The notes under the pieces were generated by a model. The model saw only the letters and a program-made list of their open reading frames with translations, ran no database searches and was not told the origin of the DNA. Positions 25,541-37,526 of a DNA stretch of 64,000 nt are shown here, piece after piece. How positions within the stretch are numbered: the first letter of the stretch is position 1; every line of letters starts with the position of its first letter. The DNA comes from an uncultured Rubrobacteraceae bacterium (GTDB taxonomy: Bacteria; Actinomycetota; Rubrobacteria; Rubrobacterales; Rubrobacteraceae). A program made the position numbers and the translations under genes. The stretch spans positions 23,964-87,963 of the forward strand of contig CADCVH010000063.1 of assembly GCA_902806085.1 (NCBI GenBank), given 5' to 3'.

Positions 25541-26244
25541 GGGTTCCCCCAAGGGTTCCCCTGCGGGTTCCCCCAAGGGTTCCCCACGCGCCTTAAGTCT
25601 TCGGCGAGATCCAGGACCCGCGAGACGACGTCTTCGAGGGAGAGGGCCGTCGTGTCGAGCACCACGGCGTCCTCGGCGGGCCTGAGCGGGGAGACCTCGC
25701 GTTCGGAGTCCTGGCGGTCGCGGCGCGAGATCGCCTCCCGGATCCGGTCGAGCTCGGCCTCCCGCCCGCTCTGACGCGCCCTCCTGCGGGCCCGCTCTTC
25801 GGGGTCCGCGAGCAGGAAGACCTTGAGATCCGCGCCCGGCAGGACGACGGTCCCTATGTCCCTGCCCTCGACCACGGCCCCGCCCCGCTCCCTGGCCGCC
25901 TCCGCCGCGGCCCGCTGCACCGGCAACAGCACCCCGCGAAGGCCGGCGTTTACGGAGACCTTCGAGGCCGCGGCGGAGACCTCGGGCGTGCGCAGGTCCG
26001 GCTCCGCCACCGGTTCTCCGTCGATGCTGGCCCCGTCCGGGTCGAGCGAGACCCGGGAGGCGAGCGCCGCGAGCCCGGGCCCGTCCGAGAGGTCGGCCCC
26101 CTCCCGCAACGCGAGCAGCGCGGCGGCCCGGTAGGCGGCCCCGGTGTTGAGGTTGACGACGCCGAGCCGCCCGGCCACGCGCCGCGCGACCGAGCTCTTC
26201 CCGCTCCCGGCGGGCCCGTCTATGGTTACGAGGATGCCCTTCAT
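25537..26244 (-). CDS. cmk: Cytidylate kinase
   Basis: Phosphorylates CMP and dCMP. 235 residues: P-loop DGPAGSGKSSVAR at residues 9-21, EGRDIGTVV and the LID Arg cluster (EERARRRARQSGR). The C-terminus carries an extra repeated G-N-P tail of about 15 residues from a tandem repeat. ATG start with TATACT nine bases upstream. Confidence 0.95.
   Translation of the reverse strand: MKGILVTIDGPAGSGKSSVARRVAGRLGVVNLNTGAAYRAAALLALREGADLSDGPGLAALASRVSLDPDGASIDGEPVAEPDLRTPEVSAAASKVSVNAGLRGVLLPVQRAAAEAARERGGAVVEGRDIGTVVLPGADLKVFLLADPEERARRRARQSGREAELDRIREAISRRDRQDSEREVSPLRPAEDAVVLDTTALSLEDVVSRVLDLAEDLRRVGNPWGNPQGNPWGNP
25541..25587. repeat. 12-bp tandem repeat x4 at the cmk 3' end
   Basis: Four copies of a GGGTTCCCCCAA-type unit alternate in two variants and code a G-N-P-W / G-N-P-Q tail on cytidylate kinase, immediately before the stop codon and the plsC start. 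Confidence 0.85.
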
Positions 26245-26253
26245 CGACCCGGA

Positions 26254-26259
26254 AGTATA
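26254..26259 (-). promoter_or_regulatory. Candidate internal promoter for cmk
   Basis: TATACT on the minus strand, 9 nt before the cmk ATG. TTGAGG lies 19 bp further upstream inside aroA. No ribosome-binding site precedes the ATG, which suits a leaderless or near-leaderless transcript. Confidence 0.45.
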
Positions 26260-26275
26260 GCCGATAGCCGGGCCC

Positions 26276-27616
26276 CTACCTCAACGATTCGAGCGCGTCG
26301 AAGTACCCGGGGAAGGTCTTGGTGACGCATCCCGGGTCCCTGATGGTGACCACGGGGCCCTCCGCGGCCAGGCCGGCGACGGAGAAGGCCATCGCCACGC
26401 GGTGGTCGCCGTAGGTCTCTACGACGGCGGGGCGCAACGGGCCGGGCAGGATCCTGAGCCCGTCCCGCCCCTCCTCGACCTCGACCCCGAGGCGCCCGAG
26501 CTCCGTTGCGGCAGCCGAGATCCTGTCCGTCTCCTGGTGCCTGGCGTGCCCGACGTTTGTGATGGTCGTCGGCGTGGAGGCGAACGGCGCTATGGCGGCC
26601 AGGGTCATCATGGTGTCCGAGAAGGCGTTCATGTCGACCTCCACCCCCCGCAACCGCCCCGGCCCCCGCACCTCCACGGCGTCCTCCCAAAGGTCCACCC
26701 CGCACCCCATCCTCCCGAGCACCTCCGCGAACCTCAGGTCCCCCTGCGTGGAGCGCGAACCTAGCCCCGGCACCCGCACGCGTCCCCCGGTCACGGCCGC
26801 AAGCGCCATGAAGTACGAAGCGGCGGAGGCGTCAGGCTCCACCCGAAAATCCCGCGCCCGGTAGCCGCCGGGCTCGACCGCGAGCCTCCCGAGGCCCTCA
26901 GGCGCCCCGACCTCGACGCCGAAGTGACGCATGACCTCTACCGTGATCCCAACGTAAGGCCACCTCTCCCTGCCCCGGACGTCGAGGTTTACCGTTCTCC
27001 TCGCGTAGGGGGCGGCCATGAGGAGCCCGCTCACGAACTGGCTGCTGCCGGCCCCCTGGACGGGCGTGTCGCCGCCCTCAAGGCCGCCCCCGCGGACGAG
27101 GAGGGGGAAGCGTCCGTCCTCGTCCGCGTAGTCCACGGCGGCGCCGAGGCGGCGCATCGCGACCACGAGGTCCCGGATCGGGCGCTCCCTCATCCTGGGC
27201 ACGCCGTCTACGGTGTACGGCCCCGGGCCGAGCGCCAGGGCGGGCGGCAGGAAACGGGCCACGGTGCCCGCGTTGCCGACGAACACCTCCACGTCGCCGT
27301 GCGGGATCCCCCCTCCAAGCCCCCCCACGCGGGCCTCGCCGGCCTCCGCGTCCGCCCGGACGTCGAAGCCAAGCCCCACGAGGGCGTCGAGCAGGTAATA
27401 AGGGTCGTCGGAGAAGAGCGGGTTGCGAACGACGGAGACGCCGTCGGCCAAGGCCGCGACGAGCAGGGCCCGGTTCGTCACGCTCTTGGAACCGGGGACC
27501 CGTACCTCGGCGTCCACGGGGCGGCCGAGGGGCGGGATCTCGAGCTCGTCTGGAAAGTCGCCGCGCACGTCTCCGATATCGAAGTCCCGCCCGGGCGTGC
27601 CCCGCACCCGGCTCAA
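26276..27616 (-). CDS. aroA: 3-phosphoshikimate 1-carboxyvinyltransferase (EPSP synthase)
   Basis: Sixth shikimate-pathway step, the glyphosate target. About 446 residues with PGSKSVTNRALL near the N-terminus, NAGTVARFLPP (usual form NAGTAMRFL), RERPIRDL and DASAASYFMA. TTG 27616 overlaps the rluB stop (TTGA); GTG 27607 is an alternative three codons in. The aroBCKQ genes lie 15 kb away, so the pathway is split over two runs in this window. Confidence 0.94.
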   Translation of the reverse strand: MSRVRGTPGRDFDIGDVRGDFPDELEIPPLGRPVDAEVRVPGSKSVTNRALLVAALADGVSVVRNPLFSDDPYYLLDALVGLGFDVRADAEAGEARVGGLGGGIPHGDVEVFVGNAGTVARFLPPALALGPGPYTVDGVPRMRERPIRDLVVAMRRLGAAVDYADEDGRFPLLVRGGGLEGGDTPVQGAGSSQFVSGLLMAAPYARRTVNLDVRGRERWPYVGITVEVMRHFGVEVGAPEGLGRLAVEPGGYRARDFRVEPDASAASYFMALAAVTGGRVRVPGLGSRSTQGDLRFAEVLGRMGCGVDLWEDAVEVRGPGRLRGVEVDMNAFSDTMMTLAAIAPFASTPTTITNVGHARHQETDRISAAATELGRLGVEVEEGRDGLRILPGPLRPAVVETYGDHRVAMAFSVAGLAAEGPVVTIRDPGCVTKTFPGYFDALESLR

Positions 27617-28314
27617 CGCAAGGCCCCAAGCTCGGCCTCGGTGAGCGGCCGGTGCCGGCCCTCCGCGAGGTTGCCGAGCCGGACCGGGCCGACGCGCACC
27701 CTCCGGAGGGAGAGTAGGTCCAGCCCAACCGCAACGCACGCCCGACGTATTATGCGGTTACGACCCTCGTGGATGGTGAGGTGGAGGGTGGTGTGGCCTC
27801 CGGTTTTTTCCGTGCGGGAGAGGGTCGGCGGGGACATTTTGCCGTCTTCCAGGGCGGGGCCGGCGGCGAGGGCTTCGAGGGCTTTGGGCGGGGCGGGGTT
27901 TTTGAGGATCAGGCGGTACTCCTTTTCGATCTGCGAGGAGGGGTGGGTGATGCGGTGGGCGAGCGGGCCGTCGTTGGTGAGGATGAGGAGGCCGGTCGTG
28001 TCGGCGTCTAGCCGTCCGGCGGGGACGAGGCCGGGGACGTCAGGCATCAGGTCGGCGACGGTGGGGCGGTCCTTGTCGGGCTCGTCCTTGAGGGTGGTCA
28101 GGTATCCGGCGGGCTTGTTCAGGGCGAGGTAGGCGTGTTCTGCCGGGAGGGAGATCCTGTGCCCGTCGAGGAGGACGGTCTCGTGGCCAAAGACGGAGGA
28201 GCCGAGGGCGGCGGTCTCGCCGTTCACGGTGACGCGGCCGGCTTCGATCAGGGCCTCGGCCTTGCGCCTGGAGGGGGCCCCGCCGGCGCGGGCGAGAAAG
28301 GCCTGCAGGCGCAT
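27613..28314 (-). CDS. rluB: Pseudouridine synthase, RluB/RsuA family
   Basis: 233 residues. N-terminal S4 RNA-binding domain (MRLQAFLARAGGAPSRRKAE), then the catalytic motif GRLDADTTGLLILTNDG with its aspartate, then EKEYR. Isomerises a uridine in 23S (or 16S) rRNA. It follows scpB by one base; scpA-scpB-rluB is a widely conserved trio. Confidence 0.92.
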   Translation of the reverse strand: MRLQAFLARAGGAPSRRKAEALIEAGRVTVNGETAALGSSVFGHETVLLDGHRISLPAEHAYLALNKPAGYLTTLKDEPDKDRPTVADLMPDVPGLVPAGRLDADTTGLLILTNDGPLAHRITHPSSQIEKEYRLILKNPAPPKALEALAAGPALEDGKMSPPTLSRTEKTGGHTTLHLTIHEGRNRIIRRACVAVGLDLLSLRRVRVGPVRLGNLAEGRHRPLTEAELGALR

Positions 28315-28315
28315 A

Positions 28316-28984
28316 TCAGGTGGCCCCGGACCCGGGGGCCTCCACCTGGGGTTCCCCGGTCTGGGAGTCCCCGGTCTGGGAGTCCCCGGTCTGGGAGTCC
28401 CCGGTTTGGGGCTCCTCGGCGGAGGTTAGGCGTTCGCGGACCCGGTCGAGCTCTTCCTGGGAGACGAGCGCGTCGAGCGGGGGGAAGTCCTCGCGGGAGG
28501 CCGCGTCGGTGGCGGCGAGGAACTCGTCGGTTACGGCTAGCAGGGCGGGGGCGCCAGGGGCCTCGCGGTCGGCGCCGATTTCGGCGAGGAGGTTGCGTTC
28601 GAGGAGGTTTCGGACGACGGCGTCGGAGTTGACGCCCCGCACGCGCGAGACGGCGCCGCGGGTCAGGGGGCCGAGGTAGAGGGCGCAGGCGAGCACCTCG
28701 TGGGCGGCGCCCGAGAGCGGGGCCGGCCTGGCCTCCTCGCGGAAGCGCTCCACGGCGGCCGAGCAGGCCGGGTTCGTCGAGAAGAGGTAGCCGCCGGCCG
28801 CGGCGCGCAGGACCACGCCGGAGGTCCCGGGGGAGTAGCGCCCCGCGAGGTTGGCGAGGGCGGCCTCGACCTCGTCCGGGGGGAGGCCCGTCGCGGAGGC
28901 GAGGTCGGCGGTAGGGACGGGCCGGGCGCTGACGAGGAGCACGGCCTCCAAGAGGTGCTCGGGGGCGGGGGCGCGTTCGGTCAT
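28316..28984 (-). CDS. scpB: Segregation and condensation protein ScpB
   Basis: 222 residues. Two winged-helix domains (EAVLLVSARPVPTADLA; CALYLGPLTRGAVSRVRGVNSDAVVRNLLERNL). Partner of ScpA in the SMC condensin. Its ATG overlaps the scpA stop (ATGA). The C-terminus is extended by a T-G-D-S-Q repeat from a 15-bp tandem repeat, beyond the conserved domain. Confidence 0.92.
   Translation of the reverse strand: MTERAPAPEHLLEAVLLVSARPVPTADLASATGLPPDEVEAALANLAGRYSPGTSGVVLRAAAGGYLFSTNPACSAAVERFREEARPAPLSGAAHEVLACALYLGPLTRGAVSRVRGVNSDAVVRNLLERNLLAEIGADREAPGAPALLAVTDEFLAATDAASREDFPPLDALVSQEELDRVRERLTSAEEPQTGDSQTGDSQTGDSQTGEPQVEAPGSGAT
28358..28402. repeat. 15-bp tandem repeat x3 at the scpB 3' end
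   Basis: Three perfect copies of GGTCTGGGAGTCCCC plus a diverged fourth, coding the repeated T-G-D-S-Q tail of ScpB. Confidence 0.92.
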
Positions 28985-29718
28985 CGGGGGGACGGTTCCG
29001 AGGGTTCCAGGGTGAGGGCGCCGAGCGGTTCCGGTTGGAGGAGTTTGACGCTGCCCTCCTGGGCCAGGGAGAGGGCGGCGGCGAAGGCCACGGCCGAGCG
29101 CAGGCGGTCCATGCCGCGGGTCAGGTCCTCGAAGGAGACCGGGCCGCGCAGGAGGCCGGCCCGGATCAGGCCGGCGAGCTCCTGGACGGTCACCGTGATC
29201 GGCCCGAGGTGCGCGACGGGCGGCTCGATGAGGCGGGAGAAGGTGCGCCGGGCGGCGAGCGTGACGCGGTCTTCGGCGACGCGCAGGCGCCCCGGCTTCG
29301 GCGGCACCACGTGGGCTGAGGGGTGGTGCCCGGCGGCGCGGGCGAAGCGGTCGCGCAGGTCCTCGGCGGCCCGCCGGATCTTGAGGTACTGCTGCAGGCG
29401 TTCGGCGAGCTCCTCGGGGGTGGCGGCGACGGCGTCCTCACCGTCGGCCTCCGGATCTGTGGCCGGGGAGAGGGTGCGGCTCTTCAGCAGGATCAGGGCG
29501 GCGGCGGACCCGGCAAAGTCCGTGTCGCGGTCCAGGGCGTTCGGGGCTTCGGGGTCGCGGGAGCCGGCGTAGAGGCCGACGAGCTCGCGCAAGGGGACCT
29601 CGAAGATCTCGAGCTCGTCCTTGAGGATCAGGGCCAGGAGCCACTCGTAGGGGCCTGAGTAGACGTCGAGCTCGACGGTGAAGTCCGCCAGCGAGCGCCC
29701 GGTGGCCTCGAAGGTCAC
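28981..29718 (-). CDS. scpA: Segregation and condensation protein ScpA
   Basis: Kleisin of the SMC-ScpAB condensin, 245 residues. The N-terminal helical domain begins FTVELDVYSGPYEWLLALI (usual F-x-GPLDLLL) and the C-terminal winged helix contacts the SMC cap. GTG 29718 overlaps the ald stop (GTGA). The longer open frame upstream is an antisense-type shadow of ald and was not used. Confidence 0.92.
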   Translation of the reverse strand: MTFEATGRSLADFTVELDVYSGPYEWLLALILKDELEIFEVPLRELVGLYAGSRDPEAPNALDRDTDFAGSAAALILLKSRTLSPATDPEADGEDAVAATPEELAERLQQYLKIRRAAEDLRDRFARAAGHHPSAHVVPPKPGRLRVAEDRVTLAARRTFSRLIEPPVAHLGPITVTVQELAGLIRAGLLRGPVSFEDLTRGMDRLRSAVAFAAALSLAQEGSVKLLQPEPLGALTLEPSEPSPR

Positions 29719-30848
29719 CGCGCCTCGCTGTGCAGGGGCAAGACGGAGGAGAGCTGGCTGTGGTCGGCGCCCGTGGCCCGGGCGAGGACGGGGTCGACGA
29801 CCCTTCCCTCCGCGAGCGCTACCCCGCGCGCGAGCCCCTCGTCCGCTTTGAGGGCGTCGGCGAGGCCGAGGCCGGCGATCCCACGCACGTAGGGGAGCAG
29901 CGCGTTGCTCAGGGCGCGCGAGGCGCTGACGGGGACGGCGGCGGGCACGTTCTTTACGCAGTAGTGGGTGACGCCACCGTCCACGAAGACGGGGTGTTGC
30001 AGGGTCGTTGGGCGGGAGGTCTCGACGCAGCCGCCGTAGTCCACGTCGACGTCCACGATAACGGACCCGTCCTTCATCCCCTCGACGGTCTCGCGGTCGA
30101 CGAGGGCCGGCGTGCGGGCGCCGACGACGTGGACGGCGCCTATCAGGAGGTCGGCCTGGAGCGCGGCGTCCCGGATGCCCATGGTGCTGGCGGCGAGCGT
30201 CGTGACGCCGGGGATGCGGGCGAGATCCAAAGTACGCAAGCGGTTCACGTCGCGGTCGATCACGACGACCTGGGCTCCGAGGCCGCTCGCCATCCTGGCA
30301 GCACCCGAGCCGACGATGCCGCACCCGAGCACGACGACCCGCCCCGGCCTCACGCCCGCGGCCCCGCCGAGCAGGACGCCCCGCCCGCCGGACTGCCGCA
30401 GGAGGTAGTGGGCCCCTATCTGGGGGGTGAGGCGGCCCGCGATCTCGCTCATCGGCGTCAGGATGGGGAGCCCGCCGGCCGCGCCCCTTACGGTCTCCAT
30501 GGCGAACGCGATGCAGCGGGCGTCAAGCAGCGCCCGCATGAGATCCCGGTTTACGGGCAGGGAGAGGAAGGAGAGAAGGACGAGGCCCTCCCGCAGGCGC
30601 GGCCACTCCTCTTCGACCGGCCCGTAGACCTTGACCACGAGCTCCGACTCGTCCCACACCCTGCGGGCGTCGTCCACGACGTGGGCGCCGGCCTCGCCGT
30701 AGGCCGCGTCCCCGATGCCGGACGCCTCCCCCGCCCCGGCCTCGACGAGCACGCGGTGCCCCGCCCGGCTGAGCTCGTGCGCCGCGTGCGGGGCGAGCGC
30801 CACCCGCGTCTCGCCCGGCGTCCTCTCTTTAGGCACCCCTATCCTCAC
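29715..30848 (-). CDS. ald: Alanine dehydrogenase
   Basis: NAD-dependent oxidative deamination of L-alanine. About 377 residues with the family start [22 protein letters not shown], the Rossmann [16 protein letters not shown] and the C-terminal [18 protein letters not shown] 30848 has a GGGGGGT site upstream; TTG 30863 would add five residues unlike the family. Odd neighbour between pyrG and scpA. Confidence 0.93.
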   Translation of the reverse strand: MRIGVPKERTPGETRVALAPHAAHELSRAGHRVLVEAGAGEASGIGDAAYGEAGAHVVDDARRVWDESELVVKVYGPVEEEWPRLREGLVLLSFLSLPVNRDLMRALLDARCIAFAMETVRGAAGGLPILTPMSEIAGRLTPQIGAHYLLRQSGGRGVLLGGAAGVRPGRVVVLGCGIVGSGAARMASGLGAQVVVIDRDVNRLRTLDLARIPGVTTLAASTMGIRDAALQADLLIGAVHVVGARTPALVDRETVEGMKDGSVIVDVDVDYGGCVETSRPTTLQHPVFVDGGVTHYCVKNVPAAVPVSASRALSNALLPYVRGIAGLGLADALKADEGLARGVALAEGRVVDPVLARATGADHSQLSSVLPLHSEAR

Positions 30849-30942
30849 GGTCGCACCCCCCAAAAGACTGCCGCCGTAAATCCGCCCGTGCCCACGTCTC
30901 CAAGACTAACCCGAAGCCGGCCGGCGATCCACGCTAGCTTTT

Positions 30943-33380
<2,438 letters not shown>

Positions 33381-33382
33381 CT

Positions 33383-34261
33383 ATGCCCCGCGCCGCCGCA
33401 TCCAAGGGCCCCCTCTTCGTCGTCCTCGCGGCGATCCTGTGGGGCACGAGCGGCACGGCCCAGGCGTTCGCCCCGGAGGCCGCAGGCCCCCTCTCCGTCG
33501 GCGTCGTGAAGATCGGCATCGGCGGGGCGGCGATGCTCCTGTTCGCGGCGGTGTCCGGAAAGCTGGCGAAGGGGTCGGGCGCGTCCGTGGGGTGGAGGCC
33601 CCTTCCCGTGCTCGCCTGCGCGGCGCTGGTCGCCTCCTACCAGGTGCTCTTTTTTACGGGCATCACGCTTACGGGCGTGGCGCTCGGGACCATCTCGGCC
33701 ATCGGCAGCCTCCCCGTGTGGGCCGGGATGATAGACCTCCTGTTCGGCAAGCGGCCCGACGCGCGGTGGCTTTACGCCGCGGCCCTTGCCGTCGTCGGCT
33801 CCGCGCTGCTGATCGGCTCGGGTGGCTCGCTCTCCGTGGACCCCATAGGCGTGATGCTCTGCGTCGCCTCCGGCGGCGGGCTGGTCGCCTTCACCACGAT
33901 AGCGAAGGGCCTGCTCGAGGAACGCCCGCACGCGGTGGTGATGGGCGTGACCTTCACCCTGGGGGCCCTGTTCCTCTCGCCGGCCCTGCTGTTCTCGGAT
34001 CCTTCCTGGGCCCTCTCCCCCCTCGGCCTGGCCGTCGCCCTAGAACTCGGTCTCGCGGCGACCGCGCTGGCCTACATCCTGTTCGCGAGCGGGCTCTCGA
34101 GGGTCTCCGTCTCGACGGCGGCCACGCTCTCCCTCGCGGAGCCCCTGACGGCAGGGATCCTCGGCGTCCTGCTCCTGGGCGAGCGGCTCTCCCTCGTGGC
34201 CGTGGCAGGAATAGCGCTCCTGGTGTCGGGACTGCTGCTCGCGACCGCGAGACGCGGATAG
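33383..34261 (+). CDS. EamA/DMT-family transporter
   Basis: About 292 residues with ten predicted membrane segments in two EamA repeats (AAILWGTSGTAQAF; GVMLCVASGGGLVAF; final LSLAEPLTAGILGVLLLGERLS). Likely exports a metabolite or amino acid; substrate not predictable. ATG 33383 precedes the first helix; TTG 33341 would add 14 residues. Convergent with the TetR gene. Confidence 0.88.
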   Translation: MPRAAASKGPLFVVLAAILWGTSGTAQAFAPEAAGPLSVGVVKIGIGGAAMLLFAAVSGKLAKGSGASVGWRPLPVLACAALVASYQVLFFTGITLTGVALGTISAIGSLPVWAGMIDLLFGKRPDARWLYAAALAVVGSALLIGSGGSLSVDPIGVMLCVASGGGLVAFTTIAKGLLEERPHAVVMGVTFTLGALFLSPALLFSDPSWALSPLGLAVALELGLAATALAYILFASGLSRVSVSTAATLSLAEPLTAGILGVLLLGERLSLVAVAGIALLVSGLLLATARRG

Positions 34262-34363
34262 AGTCCGGCAAACCCCAACGACTCGACGGCCCAACCTCCC
34301 GGAGAAGGTCTACGAAGAAACGCCGACGCCCCGGTTCTCTCGCAACGCGCGTCGTTTGCCGAC

Positions 34364-34963
34364 TCACGGCGGGTTGGGGCCGCCCGGGGTCTGGGCCGGC
34401 GCGCACAGCCTGCGCGCAGCCTCGACGAGCGAGGCGCGGTGGGCGGCGAGGCGTTCGGGCGAGTAAGGGTCGGACCCGTCGGCGCAGAGCAGGTCCTCGG
34501 GGCTGATGAGCCAGCTAGAGGCCAGCCCCTGCACCAGCACGAGCAGGTCCGCCGGGGGCAACCCGCTCGCCGTGAGCCCGCCCCCCCCGCCGGCCATCGC
34601 CTCGATCTTGTGGGCGTAGACTTCGGCCGCGTCCGGACCCTTGGCGGGGCGTTCGAGGTGGCGCCACATGCTCATCCTGAGCGCCTCCGGATGGACGAGC
34701 AGGTAGTCGAACATCCTGCCCGCGTAGCCGGGAAGGTCATCCTCGGTCAGCGGAACCGCCTCGACGAGGTCGCCGATCACCCGGTGCAGGGCGGCGGTGA
34801 ACAACCCCTCCTTGCTCTCGTAGTACACGTAGATGGAGCGCTTGTTCGCCTCGGCCGCCTCGGCGATGCGGTCGATGCGGGCCCCGGCCAGCCCGTACGC
34901 GGAGAACTCCCCGATCGCGGCGTCCAGTATCCGATTGCGGGTGGCTGCAGAGTCACGAACCAT
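34364..34963 (-). CDS. TetR-family regulator
   Basis: 199 residues. TetR_N HTH at residues 8-55 (RNRILDAAIGEFSAYGLAGARIDRIAEAA, KRSIYVYYESKEGLF), ligand-binding C-terminus of the TetR_C type. Divergent from the aldo-keto reductase gene, with a palindrome and a TTGACA box between them, so it probably represses that pair. The inducer is unknown, perhaps an aldehyde or electrophile. Confidence 0.88.
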   Translation of the reverse strand: MVRDSAATRNRILDAAIGEFSAYGLAGARIDRIAEAAEANKRSIYVYYESKEGLFTAALHRVIGDLVEAVPLTEDDLPGYAGRMFDYLLVHPEALRMSMWRHLERPAKGPDAAEVYAHKIEAMAGGGGGLTASGLPPADLLVLVQGLASSWLISPEDLLCADGSDPYSPERLAAHRASLVEAARRLCAPAQTPGGPNPP

Positions 34964-34971
34964 GCCCGTAG

Positions 34972-36066
<1,095 letters not shown>

Positions 36067-36173
36067 TCCACGTCCCCGGTGCGCCTTCCCCGCCTTCTCG
36101 GACTAAATCCGCCCACCGAGGAGAAACCCGCGCGTTGATAGACTACGAACGGCAACCCGGATCGGAGCAGAAA

Positions 36174-37136
36174 ATGACCATGGGCACGAACCGAGTAACA
36201 ACGCCCTTCGGCGCGGGGTCCACCGCCCGGGAGGTGTTGGAGGGGATCGACCTGTCCGGGAAGCGGATGGTCGTCACCGGCGCGTCGTCGGGCATCGGCA
36301 TCGAGACCGCCAGGGCCCTCGCCGGCGCGGGCGCCGAGGTGACGCTCGCCGTGCGCAACCCGGGCGCCGGAGAACGCGCCGCGGCCGACATCGCCCGGAC
36401 GACAGGCAACCCGCGCCTCCGCGCGGCACCCCTGGATCTCGCCGACCAATCCTCCGTGGCCGCCTTCGTCGCCTCCTGGGAGGGCCCGCTTCACGTCCTC
36501 GTCAACAACGCGGGCGTCATGATGCTGCCCGAGCTCACGCGCACCCCCGAAGGGTGGGAGATGCAGTTCGCCACCAACCACATGGGCCACTTCGCCCTCG
36601 CAGCGGGCCTGCACGACGCCCTGGCCGCCGCGGGAGCCGAAGGGGGCGCGCGGGTTGTCTCGGTGAGCTCCAGCGGGCACGGGGCCTCGCCCGTGGTCTT
36701 CGACGACATCCACTTCGAGCGGCGCGAGTACGGCCCGGCGCTCGCCTACGGGCAGTCAAAGACGGCCAACGCGCTCTTCGCCGTGGGGGCGACGCGCCGC
36801 TGGGCCTCCGACGGCATCCTCTCAAACTCGCTGATGCCGGGCGGGATCTGGACCGACCTCCAGCGCCACTGGAGCCCGGAGTACCGCGCCGAGCAGGAAG
36901 AGTACGCCCGTCGGGCGGGAATCTTAATGAAGACCCCTGAGCAGGGCGCTGCGACCTCCGTGCTGCTGGCGGCCTCCCCACTTGTCGAGGGCGTCGGCGG
37001 ACGCTACTTCGAGGACTGCCAAGAGGCCGAGGTCGTCCCCGACATCGTCGACGGGGTCCACGGGGTCCGCGATTACGCCCTCGACCCCGCGGCGGCCGAA
37101 CGTCTCTGGGGCGAGTCCCTGCGCCTCCTGGGATAA
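36174..37136 (+). CDS. Short-chain dehydrogenase/reductase
   Basis: 320 residues. Rossmann motif TGASSGIG (residues 34-41), NNAG, and catalytic YGQSK (YxxxK), resembling the WW-domain oxidoreductase/retinol dehydrogenase-like branch. ATG 36174 has GGAG about 7 nt upstream; an overlong frame from 35877 runs back through the reductase gene and is not used. Substrate unknown. Confidence 0.9.
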   Translation: MTMGTNRVTTPFGAGSTAREVLEGIDLSGKRMVVTGASSGIGIETARALAGAGAEVTLAVRNPGAGERAAADIARTTGNPRLRAAPLDLADQSSVAAFVASWEGPLHVLVNNAGVMMLPELTRTPEGWEMQFATNHMGHFALAAGLHDALAAAGAEGGARVVSVSSSGHGASPVVFDDIHFERREYGPALAYGQSKTANALFAVGATRRWASDGILSNSLMPGGIWTDLQRHWSPEYRAEQEEYARRAGILMKTPEQGAATSVLLAASPLVEGVGGRYFEDCQEAEVVPDIVDGVHGVRDYALDPAAAERLWGESLRLLG

Positions 37137-37526
37137 AGGGCAGCGGCGCGGAAGGCGGCGCCCCTCCGCCCACTTGGCGGCGTGCGCTATCTGAACCCGG
37201 CAGGGTCTCGACGGTCTGGCGCGGCTTCGCCCCGGACCGGGCCGCAAGAGGAGACCCGGGCCGATCCGCGCAAATCCCTCGGGCATCCCCTCTCCACCGG
37301 TCTTCGCCCAGGGCGCGTACGACCGCATCAGCGGCGCCCCTCCCGGCCCGGTCTGCGTCGCTGTGGACCCCCGCCGCGACGGGCGTTCTTGTCGTGGCGG
37401 GCCTCGGCGCGGGCCCCGTAGGCGCGGGCCCCGTAGCCTCAACTTACGCGGCGGGGCCAGGACCTCCTGGATCACCGCGCCACGTCTTTATTGTATTATG
37501 CGGTTACCGTCGGAGGGGTTTGTGCG
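37137..37526. other. 390-bp gap without a supported gene
   Basis: Between the SDR stop and the recN stop (convergent). Pro/Arg-rich open frames on both strands look like GC shadows. The one notable item is an AT-rich word at 37490-37507 that recurs elsewhere in the window. No terminator hairpin with a T-run was found. Confidence 0.6.

Noticed and set aside
29719..30324. Extended frame in front of ScpA
   Set aside because: It overlaps ald in another frame with shadow-like composition; the GTG overlapping the ald stop is the natural start.
37137..37526. Small genes in the SDR-recN gap
   Set aside because: Frames such as 37182-37421 lack ribosome-binding sites and have Arg/Pro-rich shadow composition.
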